Of a stretch of DNA of 64,000 nt, positions 13,601 to 25,600 are shown in pieces. The position numbers were made by a program, and so were the translations under genes. Position 1 is the stretch's first letter; each line of letters opens with the position of its first letter. Source of the DNA: Paramacrobiotus metropolitanus (taxonomy: Eukaryota > Tardigrada > Eutardigrada > Parachela > Macrobiotidae); assembly GCF_019649055.1 (NCBI RefSeq), contig NW_026570277.1, positions 372,001-436,000 of the forward strand, read 5' to 3'. The notes under the pieces are model-generated. The model saw nothing but the letters and a program-made list of their open reading frames with translations, was not told the DNA's origin and made no database searches.

Positions 13601-16600
13601 AAAAGACAGGGAATGCTCTTCGGCGGTTGTATCAGCTGAATTTTTCCTTTTCTTGTCGTTTGGCTTAGTGATTAGCCAACCTGTGGACGCTTGCTGTCAT
13701 TGTCGGGTATTACTTTAGCAAACGGGGTCTCTCGGTCCAGTTGCTACTAATGTTCAGTTCTTAGATTGTTGACCTTTGTTTACAGAGTTTGTGTCGTTTT
13801 GTGGCTCGGCTGCTGTTTTTCTGTTAATATAGGAATTTTATTTCATAAATACGAGTACATAACATATCGAAAATAGTTAGTCACGAATTCACAGCAACAG
13901 AATCTCATTTAATGCTGCCGCTCCAGCATTTTTCTGTTTATTCTGCTAAACTCGCGAAACTGTAATAGCAACTGTAGCCAACGAAGTGTCGTACAGTCAG
14001 CCCACGGAACATGGGAAACGCAGAGGCGCAGCCGAAGCTGTTTCATGTTTGAGCTAATTGAGTAAGTAAGTACAGTCAAGTACTTACAATAGTGTGAGTT
14101 CTACCTATAGTAAGTTCTTGGTACAGTGTAATGTGACCGTGGTAACAGACCAGCCCATGTTAGCCCTATGGCCTCCATGGTAACAAGCTTTCGAGTGACC
14201 ACTGGGCTTGAGGTTCTGCATATAGCGAACAACGATTAGCCTTAGATCACCCGCTAGACCGAGCGGTTTCCAGAACAATTTCAAACGAGAAAATTGGATG
14301 AGTGGGAGCTGAGATCATTGAGAACAAAGAGGAGAGGCAGAAAACCTGCAAGAGATGTACAGTATTCAGATAACCAGTTTACGGGATCTACATCGGTACG
14401 TATTGTCGTGGCGTACATTAGTTTCGAAAATTTTTACTTAAAGAAACATACGACTTTTTTGTATTCAAAAAATTTTATGAGCGTAAGAATTGTAAGAAGC
14501 CTTAAAAACGTAACAAACATGAGCAAACTAAGAAAACCTAAGAAATCTAAATTTAAAAAATCTACGAAACCTAAGAAGCCTTAAAAACGTAACAAACATC
14601 AGCAAACTAAGAAAACTTAATAAACCTTAGAAATTTAAGAAACCTAAGAAACCTAAGAACCCTAAGTAAGCTAAGGAACCAAAAATACAGATTGCGCTAA
14701 TCGCCAGCTTGATTACTTTTATTATTTTGCCCTGGTTTACGATTTTTTATTTTGTTTGTCGAAGCGATGCCGAAGGCCGCGAGCTGCTTCTGTCGCTGCG
14801 ACAGTACAAATGAACAGCCCACGTCCGTCTATGGGGGCCCATGACAACAATTTCTTTTTGGGGGCCTCTGTTTACCCGTTGAGGCGCATTGATTAAGCAA
14901 TAGCGTAACATTACCGGCGTCGTTGCGACGATTCTAACGCACTTTTCTGCGTGAAAATCGGCCCAGCCGTTCGGCCAATCATGCGGAACAAAGCATACTC
15001 GTGTATAAGATGTTACGGATGTAGATAACCAGTTTACGTGATCTACATCCGTACATAAAGTTGCGGTGGACGATTGTTACGCAGTGCACACTTCGCATCG
15101 GGTGACGCGACCGCAAAGAAAACTAAGCAAATTTAAGAAATCCGAGATAACCTAAGAAAACCTAAGAAACTTAAGAAACCTAAGAAACCTAAGAAACCTA
15201 AGAAACCTAAGAAACCTCAGCAGATTTTTCTGTGTTTTGTCGCGCTTTTACAATCTTTTATGATTTGTTAGCGAAGCGATGCCGAAAGGCGCGGTCTGTC
15301 GTTGTCGCTCCGCATTACAGTACTCCACGTATGTCTACGGAGGACCATATTTTGTTTGCCGAAGCGATGCCGAAGGCCGCGTACTGCCTCTGTCGTTGCG
15401 ACTGTATAAATGAATAGCCCACGTCCGTCTATGAGGGCCCATAGCAACAATTTCGTTTTGGGGGTCTCTGTTTCCCCGTTGGGGCGCATCGATTAAACAA
15501 TAGCGTAACATTACCGGCCCCTTTGCGACGATTTAAACGCACTTTTCTGCGTGAAAATCGGCCCAGCCGTTCGGCCAATCATGCGGAACAAAGCATACTC
15601 GTGTATAAGATGTTACGGATGTAGATAACAAGATGAGCACGGATGAATATTGGCTTACGACTGGGCAAATAAATTAGTTTAAAATTCATACGTTGAAGCG
15701 TTTTCGAGAAAGCAGTAACAATTATTTTTTTTGTTTGAAAACAGTTGGTTTTTGTATAAGAAAACAGATTTTGTTCAGTTTATCGGATTTAACAAATGAC
15801 AGGGAATGCTTTGCGGTCTGCGGTTGTATCAGCTAAATTTTTCCTTTTCTTATCGTTTGGCTTAGTGATTAGCCAACCTGTGGACGCTTGCTGTCATTGT
15901 CGGTTATTACTTTAGCAAACGGGGTCTATCAGTCCAGTATCTACTAATGTTCAGTTCTTAGATTGATGACCTTTGTTGATAGAGTTTGTGTCGTTTTGTG
16001 GCTCGGCCGCTGTTTTTCTGTTTATTCTGCTAAACTCGCGAAACTGTAATAGCAACTGTAGCCAACGAAGTGTAGCCAACGAAGTGTCGTTCAGACAGCC
16101 CACGGAACATAGGAAACGCAGAGGCGCAGCCAAAGCTGTTTCATGTTTTAGCTGATTGAGTAAGTACAGTGTAATGTGATCGTGGTAACAGACTAGCCCA
16201 TGTTAGCCCTATGGCCTCCATGGTAACAAGCTTTCGAGTGACCACTGGGCTTGAGGTTTTGCATATAGCAAACAATGATTAGTCTTAGATCACCCGCCAG
16301 ACCGAGCGGTTTCCAGAACATTTTAAAGCGAGAAAATTGGATGAGTGGGAGCTGAGATCATAGCGAACAAAGAGGAGAGGCAGAAAACCTGCAAGAGATG
16401 TATAGTATTCATATAACTACACGGTACATTCAGTAGTAAGTTACTGCACCTAAACATCTGCTAGACAAGGGGATTGGTGACCTGGGTGCACCGTACACTC
16501 ATAGATCGGCTAGTAAGACAATGGTCATAGTTCACAAGTGCATGACACATTATGACTGTATATTATATTGGTAATATAATTTCTAACAATATTTAACATT

Positions 16601-19600
16601 TGACATTTTTTGACGTTTTTAGTCTGTGATTTTCTTGTCATATAATTTGTTTATTGGTTTTGATGATCGTAGATGTGGTGTGCTGCGTTTTGCGGAATAT
16701 TCGCGGATTTTACGGGCAATTCGCCGGTGATGTGGAGCAGCTGGTGAGCAGCCGACGCGCCGCCATTGAGAAGGAGCTGAAGAACTTCGTGAAGATTGCC
16801 AGATGGAGTGATATGAATTATTTCAGTCTGGAGCAGACGGTGAAGAAATCCCACCGGAAGGTGATGGATCTCATGCGACAGTTTGCGGTAAGCGCGTTTA
16901 ATTACGAATAAAATAAGAGTTATTATGGTAGCAGTTGAACAACTGTTTTTAAATAAAATAATTTTAAATCGCGATTGAATTAAAATTAAATTACAGTTAA
17001 GTTAGTTAATGTTAAATTTAATCAGATTAAATTAGTTTTAATTAATTTCATTTAATTAATTTCTTGTGTAGAATGTATTGGATGAACGTGTCAGTCTCGT
17101 GAAGCCCAGTGGAAATTTGTCGGTGTTCGTTGCGCCGGATTTGAACGTTGTTTTGCGTGGATTGAAGACATCTTCCGCCGAGGCTGTTCCGGCGAGGTTG
17201 CTGGTTAAAATCGCCAATTTACCAGCACTGACGCAGCGCAGCGCGGTGCTGGTGCGGCGCATCTGCCGGAGACTGCCGCTTTCGACTGCCGCCGCGGCGG
17301 TTGCCGCCATCGGAGGTAAATAATGATTCTACATTTTTTCCTTGCCATGAATTTAATTTTAATCGCCGAACAAATCCGTTTATTGTATCCTTTAAATATT
17401 TTTAAAATATTTTATCATTTAATGAAAATGTAGAAAAGTCTTCCCAGTAGTTCACCGTGAAAGGGTGATGAATATTAATTGTTTTTAATTTCGTTTGGTG
17501 AAATTTCAAAAATTCTTCTCAATAATTTAAAAAGATAAATAAATAAGTAAGGCAATTAATGTCAGTTAATGGCTGAATTAAGTTAGAAAATGTATTAATT
17601 CGTAGACCAAGCGGCAATACGCTGGAATGAATTGGACGAGCCGGCGCTGCCGACCGAAATGCCGGTGGAGAAGAAAAAAGCCGCGTTGAAAGCGCTGATC
17701 CAGCGGCGTCGCTTGGCCTATACCGATGTCAAGAAGCAGCTGCAAGAAATCGGTAGGTTAATATCTTTTGAAATAAATTCTCTCAAGTCAGTTTTTATAG
17801 GGCAGTTATTATTATAATTCCTCAATGACGACGCCACATCATTGTCTTAATTTTGGAAATCTAAATTTATTACATATTACCGGATGGCGCGGCAGCGTGC
17901 AGTGCAGTGTGCAACGTTGCGGAATAATTTGTGAAATTATTCCCTTTTATATTCATTTTTAATTTGCAAAACGAAATTATTCCGTTCCTGATTTTGTTTT
18001 AAAATTTAATTTGAAATTTTTATAATTAAATTTAATATGTACTAATATTGACGCGTCGTGCAGGAGCGTCGTGGCGGAAAGGCTGCGGTATCCAGCGGAG
18101 CTTGGAAGATTTCACCGGCGCCCTGAGCGGCGTCGCACTGAACGCATCATTAACGGCTCCGCGCGACGCCTGCCTGCAGCTGTTCCAGCGGGTGCTGGCG
18201 CAGATGGCCGTCTTCCAACGCCAACTAGAGAAGCCATTTCAAGTACGGATTTTGTCCTAGAATTTTCGACCGGTTCAGTGTTGCTTTTAACGAGGGATTT
18301 ATTTTTTAAATATGTTTTTTTTGTGCAGGGAATTGCCGGTGAAGCCGGTGTGATGAAGGGTCTCGTGCAGCATCTGCACGCGCTGATCCTCCAGCAGGCG
18401 CACTCGGCGGCGGAAATGGCCGGGAAAATGACGCCGTTGGGCGGGTTTTTGCGGGGAATGGCGCGACCGGCAGTGGATCCGGCCTGGCCGGTGATCGTGG
18501 GAAAAGATTGTCTCCAGTTATTGGTACAGACGAATTTAATTTGGATTTAAAAGCCAGTTTAATTTCTGATTTATTTCCATTTAATTTTATTTAATTTCCA
18601 TTTTATTTCAATTTTATTTCCAGTTAATTTTCATTTAATTGCCATTTAATTTGCATTAAATTTCTATTTAATTTCAATCTAGGAATGAATTAATTATAAA
18701 TTACAGTACATTAAAATAAGGAAAATAAACTGCTGTAAATAGTTGTAGCAAAATCGCGTCAAAAATTTGATGAATTAATTGATAAAAAAATGGTTGATAA
18801 TTGGTTGATAATTAATGGTGGGATAAATACATCTGAATAATGATTAGCATGAAGAGACAATTGACACAAATAATAATGATTTGTGATTTTCGTGTAGAAA
18901 AAAGCGCAGAGCATCGTATGTAGTTTGCAAGGGGCGGCCGAGCAGTACCGGCTGATCTTGGACGCCGTTCCCGAGAAGCAGACGAACGAGACCGTTATGG
19001 ATTTGTTGTATGCTGAGGACAGCGAGCGCCCGCTCATTGTGGAGAAAAACACGGAGCAGTGGAATTCAGCTGAGCAGCTGTTAAAGGTGTGTAGATAAAT
19101 CAACGGCGGATAATCGCCAGTAATTAGATAAATTCATTGCAGTTAATTTCGGATTTTTTTTGCTAGTACTGTAATTTACTGGTTTTATTGCCGATTTATC
19201 TGGAAAATAATGAATAATTTATTTCTACTTAATTACCGGTTTAATTTAAATTATTAAATTTAATTGGAATTAATTGCCGAATTAATTGCAGATAATTTAA
19301 TGAGTTAATTGTAGTTAATTGCGGATTTTTTTGTTGATGCCGGTTGTTTGTAGAATATTTTATCGACTGTCGAAAAACATCGCGGCGTGATTGTCCAGCA
19401 TGCATCCACACTGCCGCCACTGGGCGGTCCGGCGGAATTGGCGCTGCTGCATGCCCTCCGCGCCGATCTTCCCGGTCTCCGGCAAGCTTTTTCGTCGCTA
19501 CACGACAAATTCGGCTGTTTTCCCCATGGAGCGGAGTTGCTGCGTGATTTGGATGATTTTTCGGCGGAATTAGCCAGTGGAAATCCGTCGGCCGAGGGCG

Positions 19601-22600
19601 CTGAGCAGTGGGCGGATCCGCTGGGAAAACTGATCGTCGCGGCCTTGAAGGGCGTCCAGAATATGCTGCCGACGACGAAACTCAGCGAAAATTCGGACGG
19701 AGAATTAAATATTGCCGTTTTAACCGATAACATCGGTCACTGGCAGAATTTACTGAATATTGCCCGGGTAATTGTTAAATGAAAGTGAAAAAAGTGTAAA
19801 ATCTGAAAATAATTTGCAGTTAGATTGGCATTGAATTCTAGAATAAAATTAGATTAAACTGATGTTAAAATGAAATTAAACCAAAATAAATTATTTTTCA
19901 ACTGAAATTAAACTTACTCTAATTCATCTTTAATTCCAATGAAGTGTAATTTAGTTTTATTATTTTTTCGGTTTGATGCTTTTGTAATTCTAAGTTAACT
20001 GTTACTGCAGACTTACTTCCATTTAATTTAAAATTAAACTGAAGCAAAGTAAATTGATTGAATTTAATTCAAGATAGAAATTAAATTACGAAACTAAATT
20101 CGCAAATTAAATAAAAGAATAAATTTGGATTACTCGTAAATTAATTAAAAAATGGAAATTAAATCGCTATTAAATTGAAAATTAAATTGGAATTAAATCG
20201 TTGATTAGGTGGGACAGCGGCTGAATAATTTCGTAACCGGCGCCAACCGTTCCGTGTGGGATACCGCGTTAAATCAGCTCATTGCACTGGCCGACGTCGT
20301 GGTGAATAATTACAGCGTGCTGGCCGGCGCCGTGCTGCGCGATGCCTTCGCCTTGATGGCCGGCACGTCGCGGCTACTCCTGCATTTATTGGAACTCTTC
20401 GGCCAAATTGTCGCGCAGGTGCGCGTCAATCGCGTTAACTCGGTGTAATTTTAATTCATTCAAAAAAATTGTTTAAGGGTTTTGGAAGTGGAAAAGTCCC
20501 GGAGGAAGAGGAGAGCGACGGGAAAGGCGAGAAATTTGAGGAGGTGGAGCAGGCGGGGCTGGGCGAGGGCGAGGGCACGAAGGATGTCAGCCAGGAAATT
20601 GAATCGGAAGATCAGGTTCGCACAGATTTTTATTTTCTCTCGATTATTTAATTTTTCTTCTGTTTTATTTTTCAAATGTTTTAAAACCACTTTCTGAAAG
20701 GCTTGGGTTCAATTTGAATTTTATTTCTAATTTCTTTGAAATTGTTATTGGGGAAATTTTAATGTATGTGTTCTGCTTCTGATGTTCTAATTTTTTTTAT
20801 AATTTTTTCGATATTTTTTTGGTTTGATCTGAATTTTGTTTGCAGCTTTCTAATTTGTTCCAAGATTTTTCCGGCTAAATATGTATATAATTTTTGATTT
20901 TCTGATTTCTACGAGTAAATGATTTGTTTGACATTTTTCTGGTTTTTGTTTGCATTTTATTATTTGTGATTTCCTAATTTATTCTAAAATTTTTTCGGCC
21001 AGTTTGAATATAGTTTTTAATTTTTCTATTTTTTTCGAAATTGTTTTAGTGTAGTTTGAAGCACGCTTTAATTTTTAATATTCTTTTTGTTTGATATTAC
21101 TGTTTTAATTGTAATTTAGCTGGAAGAAAGTCATGTCGCCGGCGAGAAAAAGGAACCGGAAGTGCAGCCGAACGCCCCGGCGGAAGAAGAGCACGGCGTG
21201 GAGATGAGCGAGGATTTCGACGCGGAAATGGACGATGTGCAGCGGGCAGAGCAGGACGAAATCAACGGTAAAAATCCTTTTTTTGTAAAAAGAAAAATTC
21301 AAGAATAAATTTTCCTGGTTGCGCAGAAGACGACGCTGAGGATGAAAAAGAGGACGACAAGCTGGATCAGCAGATGGGCGATCTGGGCGACGACGAGGAC
21401 AATATTGACAATTTGGATGAGGAGGTGTGGCGGGATGATGCCGAAGCCGAGGAAGAAGACGATGACACCCAGGTGATGGTCAATAATAATGAGACTAATA
21501 CTGAAATAAATAGATATTCGCGAAAAAAATATTGTTGTTGTGTACGCTGTTCAGCGGGAAACGGCTGAGATCGATGAAATTTTATGGAGTGTTGTAGTGC
21601 AGTGGCACGTTATCTGCTCGAACTTAGCTCCCAAACAATCCCATTACGGGTTATAATACAGCTTTGATTATTTGGACTTTTTACAGTAACTACATTTAAC
21701 AACCATTTAAATTTTATTTTTTTTAGATTAATAATGTTTCTGTATTTATTTTGCTTTACTTTTGTATTTGCATTCCTTTTTTTTTTGCTGTTCATCTGTA
21801 TTTCGTTCTTATTTTTCGGTTCTTTATTTTGATCCTGTAATTGATTTTATTTTTCTTATTCTTTTCATCTTGTTTTTATTTTGATATGATTATTAAGAAA
21901 ATTTAAGCTCAGTTCAGATTATTTTGTTTCTCCTTATTACGTGCGTTGATGGAAAATTTAAAATATAACCAAACTACACGAAATAATCAGCAAGAAAATG
22001 GAAAAAAATTCACGAATAAGAATATTTGCCGATTTCCTATGTAAATAGAGAAAATTACAAAATAAATTCAAGATAATTCGTTTATTGAGTGATTTGTCGT
22101 CAGGATAAAAAGGAGGTGAACGGGAAAGGTCAGGCGCAAGCCGATCAGCAGAAATTAGTCGCCAAAGACGACAATCTCGTCCAAGGCGAAGAAAAACAAC
22201 AGGGCGACGATACTCCGGCGGAAACGGAGGCGGAACCGACCACTGATCAAGAAATGAACGAGCAGGACGTCGAGAATGACGGAAAACCAACGGAGGATCT
22301 CATGCCAGAAAATGTCGATGAAAATCCCGAAGATGACGGTACGCAAATAATTTTTTATATAAATTCTTAAAGATCTATTAATATTTTTTATAAATCAATT
22401 TTTTCTTGATTAAACGGCGGAATTATTTATAAACTGCTTTTAGAGGTTTTTAAAATTTTTTAATTGAGCAGAGATTTTTTTAGAAATGGATGGGGAGGAA
22501 GAAAAAATTCCGGAGGATGGAGAAAACGCAGAGGAGGCGCCGGAAGCCGCGCCGGATGAAGAAATGTCGGGTGTCGCGGAAACTGAGGAAAAAGCACCGG

Positions 22601-25600
22601 AAATGCAGCAAGACCAGAATATGCAGCCACCCGCGAGCGCCAACGGGAACGACGAAGCGCAGACCGCGGAGACCGGCACGGAGGGACACGGCCAGTCGCT
22701 GCTCGATTTTCCCAAGGAGAATCTGAACGAATCCGAGCAGGATGCCGACGCGGTGAGTGATTAATTATCATTCGAATTTTCTAATTGAATTGTTAGGAAT
22801 TTTTTATTATGGGTTTTTCTTTAATTATAATTATTTACTATTCGTAGAATAAATTTGAAAATTATATGAAAATTATATTGCTATTGAGTTTTTGCTCATT
22901 AGATAAAACCAGATTAAATTTTTTGTTATGATTATTTACAGAATAAATTAGGAAATAATGTTTTTAATTAAGTTAACAGTTGAATTACCATTCTTAAAAA
23001 GAAATTAATTATTTTTAATTAAACTGGATATTTAGCTGAGAATTGCTAAGTGAATTATGGCGAATATTCAGGAGAATGAAACCGGGACGCAGGGCGCGGC
23101 GCTGGACGCGTTGGGACGCGAGCGAGGTCAGCGCGGCGCCCAGTCGACGCCGGCTAATGCGAAAAACAAGAAAAGCCAGCCGAAGAAGAAATCGGCGGAG
23201 CCGCAGAAGCGGACGCTGGGCGATCCCTGCCAGGCCGCGCGCAAACGCCGGCGGGTCGTCGAGAACAGCGGCACCGCCGTCGACGAGGTGCGACGGCTGT
23301 TCAAATTGCAAATTCTTTTGAATAATAAATAGGCGATTACTGTAATTGTGGGTGATGATGTTTAGCTGAAAGAGCAAGCGGAGGCGGATGCGTACGAACA
23401 CGTCGCTTCTGACAGCGAACAGTTGGACGCGCAGGCGGTGGATGTCGGCAGCCATGACGAGGCGCTGCAGCAGAAGCTGGACGGGATGCAGCTGGACGGG
23501 GACGAGGAGGAGGACGTCCCGGAAGAAGCTATGCAGGAGGACGAGGAAACGCCGCCGGTGTGTGCGTTTAATTGAATTAGATTATTTTAATTATTTTATG
23601 TATTGCTCTTTTTTTGTTTGTTATTAGGTTTTTTATTTTATTTAATTTCTTAATGCAGGATGAAGCGCCGTTAAAAGACGCGGAGAAGCTGAAATCAGCC
23701 GGGAAAAAAGAGAAGAATTCCCGTGAGAAGACCGCGGAATTAATTGGTGAAGAAGAGCGCGTGGAGACGGAAGGGGAATTTGTGCGGACGGCCGACACCG
23801 ACCAGCCGGAGGAGTCCTTCTTCCACACGCAGCGGGAATATCTTCAACGCCACCTCCTCACCGAGGTCCGCAATAAAATACCCAATATATTAGAATTATT
23901 TAAATGAATGAAAAATGAATAAAAAATACATTACTGTACTGACACGATATTAAGGGTCAGGGTCAGTAAAATCCCCCGGACCGCCCGCACTAGGCGTCGG
24001 CTTCATTGATGTCAAAGGAACCGACAACTAGTGCGGGCGGTCTAGGGTATTTTACTGACCCTTAATATCGTGTAAATACAGTACAAAAAATCGAAAAAAA
24101 ATACGCAAACCATAAAATTAAATTAGAAGTTCAATTAAGCAGCAGAATTAACGAAAAGATAAAGATGTAACTGGGAAATAAAGAGTTTAATTTTAGGAGG
24201 AAGCCGAGAAATTGCGGAAAGAATTAGCTGAGCAGACCAGCGCTTTATTACAACCCGCGCAGTCAGTTTTAAGCGCCGAACAGCGGCAAACCGGCATGGA
24301 ATTATGGCGGAAATACGAGATGTTGACGGCGGGTCTGGCGTACGAGTTGTGCGAGCAGCTGCGGCTGGTGCTGGAGCCGACGAAGAAGGCCAAAATGCGG
24401 TGGGTGGGAAATGTTGTTGATTGTTGCTGAAAAATCTTTTTAAAAATATTTTTGACTACTCAAGAAAATTAAGAAAAATATTTTTGACTGTTTTTTCGGG
24501 AAAATATTCTTGTATTTAGAATGATTGTTTTCTTTTTGCAGCGGTGATTATCGAAGTGGAAAGCGACTGAATATGCGGCGTGTGATCGCCTACGTCGCCA
24601 GTGAATTCCGCAAGGACAAGATCTGGCTGCGCCGCAGTCTGCCCAGTCAGCGCCAGTACCAAATCCTGCTGGCTGTCGATGATTCCGCCAGCATGGCCGA
24701 CAACCGCACCAAAGAGGTCGGCATTTCTAATTATTCCCGGCGTATTCTGATTATTCTCCATTTCTAATTTCTAATTATTCCCAATATTTTCTGAACTTTT
24801 TCCGTTTGCTTCTGAGTTTTTCTACAAATTTGTTTGACATTTTCTGGAATTAAATAATTGTTTCGAGAGCACTTGTGTAGCTGGTACTGTAGATTTTTGT
24901 TTGTTTAAAATTTTTTAAATATTTTTGAATTGTTGATTTTTTGGTTGGATTTTCTTCTGAATTTTTTTCGAATTTCCCTGGAAGATTTTCTTATTGTGCG
25001 TGTTCGGAATTGGTTTTTCCTTCGGTGAATTTTTTATCTGAATTAATTGACTGTTTTAGAAGCCCAGTGGATATTTTAGATTTTGTTGTCTTTTTTTAGT
25101 TCTCTCTCTTACTTATCTGGATTATTTGAGGATTTATTGTGAATGTTCTGGCATGGATTGTGAATGTTGTGCTTGTGTTTACAGTTGGCGTTCGAGTCGG
25201 TGGCGGTAATCCGGCAGGCGTTGTCGCTTCTGCAAGTGGGCGAGGTGGGCGTGTGCCGCTTCGGACAGGGCGTGGAGATGCTGCTGCCCCTGGGCGGGGG
25301 CGCCAGCGGCAGCAGTGAAGACGCCGCCGCCATGCTCTCCCGCTTCACTTTCGCCCAGAAACGCACCAATGTCCCTCTTGTAAGCGCTTTTATTCTGCTG
25401 CAGTTATTATTTATATTTCTCGTATTTATATTTCTTTCGTTTTCGGATTTTTGCTGGAATTTTCCTTTTTTATTTATTGGTCCAGTCTTCCGGTCTTTTT
25501 GATTTCTCCAGTTTATCCGTAGATTATTGCTGTTACATTCCCGGTATGTAATTATTTTTTAAATTGGATTTCTTTTTAAAATGTTTGTATTTAATTTGGA

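Larger units (their letters stand above)
9111..16672 (+). repeat. 7.5-kb repeat-filled midasin intron
   Basis: This intron joins phase-1 exons ending at 9110 and starting at 16673. No gene is visible in it. From left to right it holds A/T-rich sequence, a 110-bp tandem repeat (9484-9790), a palindromic MITE (10783-11025), and a long stretch of interleaved repeats (11250-16420). Those include AAGAAACCT minisatellites, four copies of a 240-bp module and a 2.2-kb direct duplication, all listed separately. Open frames in it such as 14294-14584 are translated minisatellite. Confidence 0.85.
3736..20418 (+). other. MDN1: Midasin helical linker (14 exons)
   Basis: Exons are 3736-4026, 4427-5656, 6185-6355, 6450-6674, 7263-8134, 8663-9110, 16673-16887, 17072-17315, 17606-17752, 18064-18242, 18329-18523, 18898-19086, 19354-19767 and 20209-20418. 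They encode about 1,680 residues of mostly helical, poorly conserved sequence, the arm that links the AAA ring to the MIDAS domain. The best family match I see is around 8110-8830: WPSHPVLLE, then QRILSF, VAKFLAGLELLLDRCQHWE and WRRLELAQW. The 1,230-base exon 4427-5656 is the longest in the gene. The exon 7263-8134 changes frame near its 3' end (see findings). Confidence 0.85.

Noticed and set aside
14294-14584. 96-codon frame ending in Lys/Pro repeats
   Set aside because: It is translated AAGAAACCT minisatellite and adjoining repeat modules.
22440-22771. Minus-strand frames rich in Ser/Pro/Arg
   Set aside because: These are complements of the Asp/Glu-rich midasin exons, not genes.
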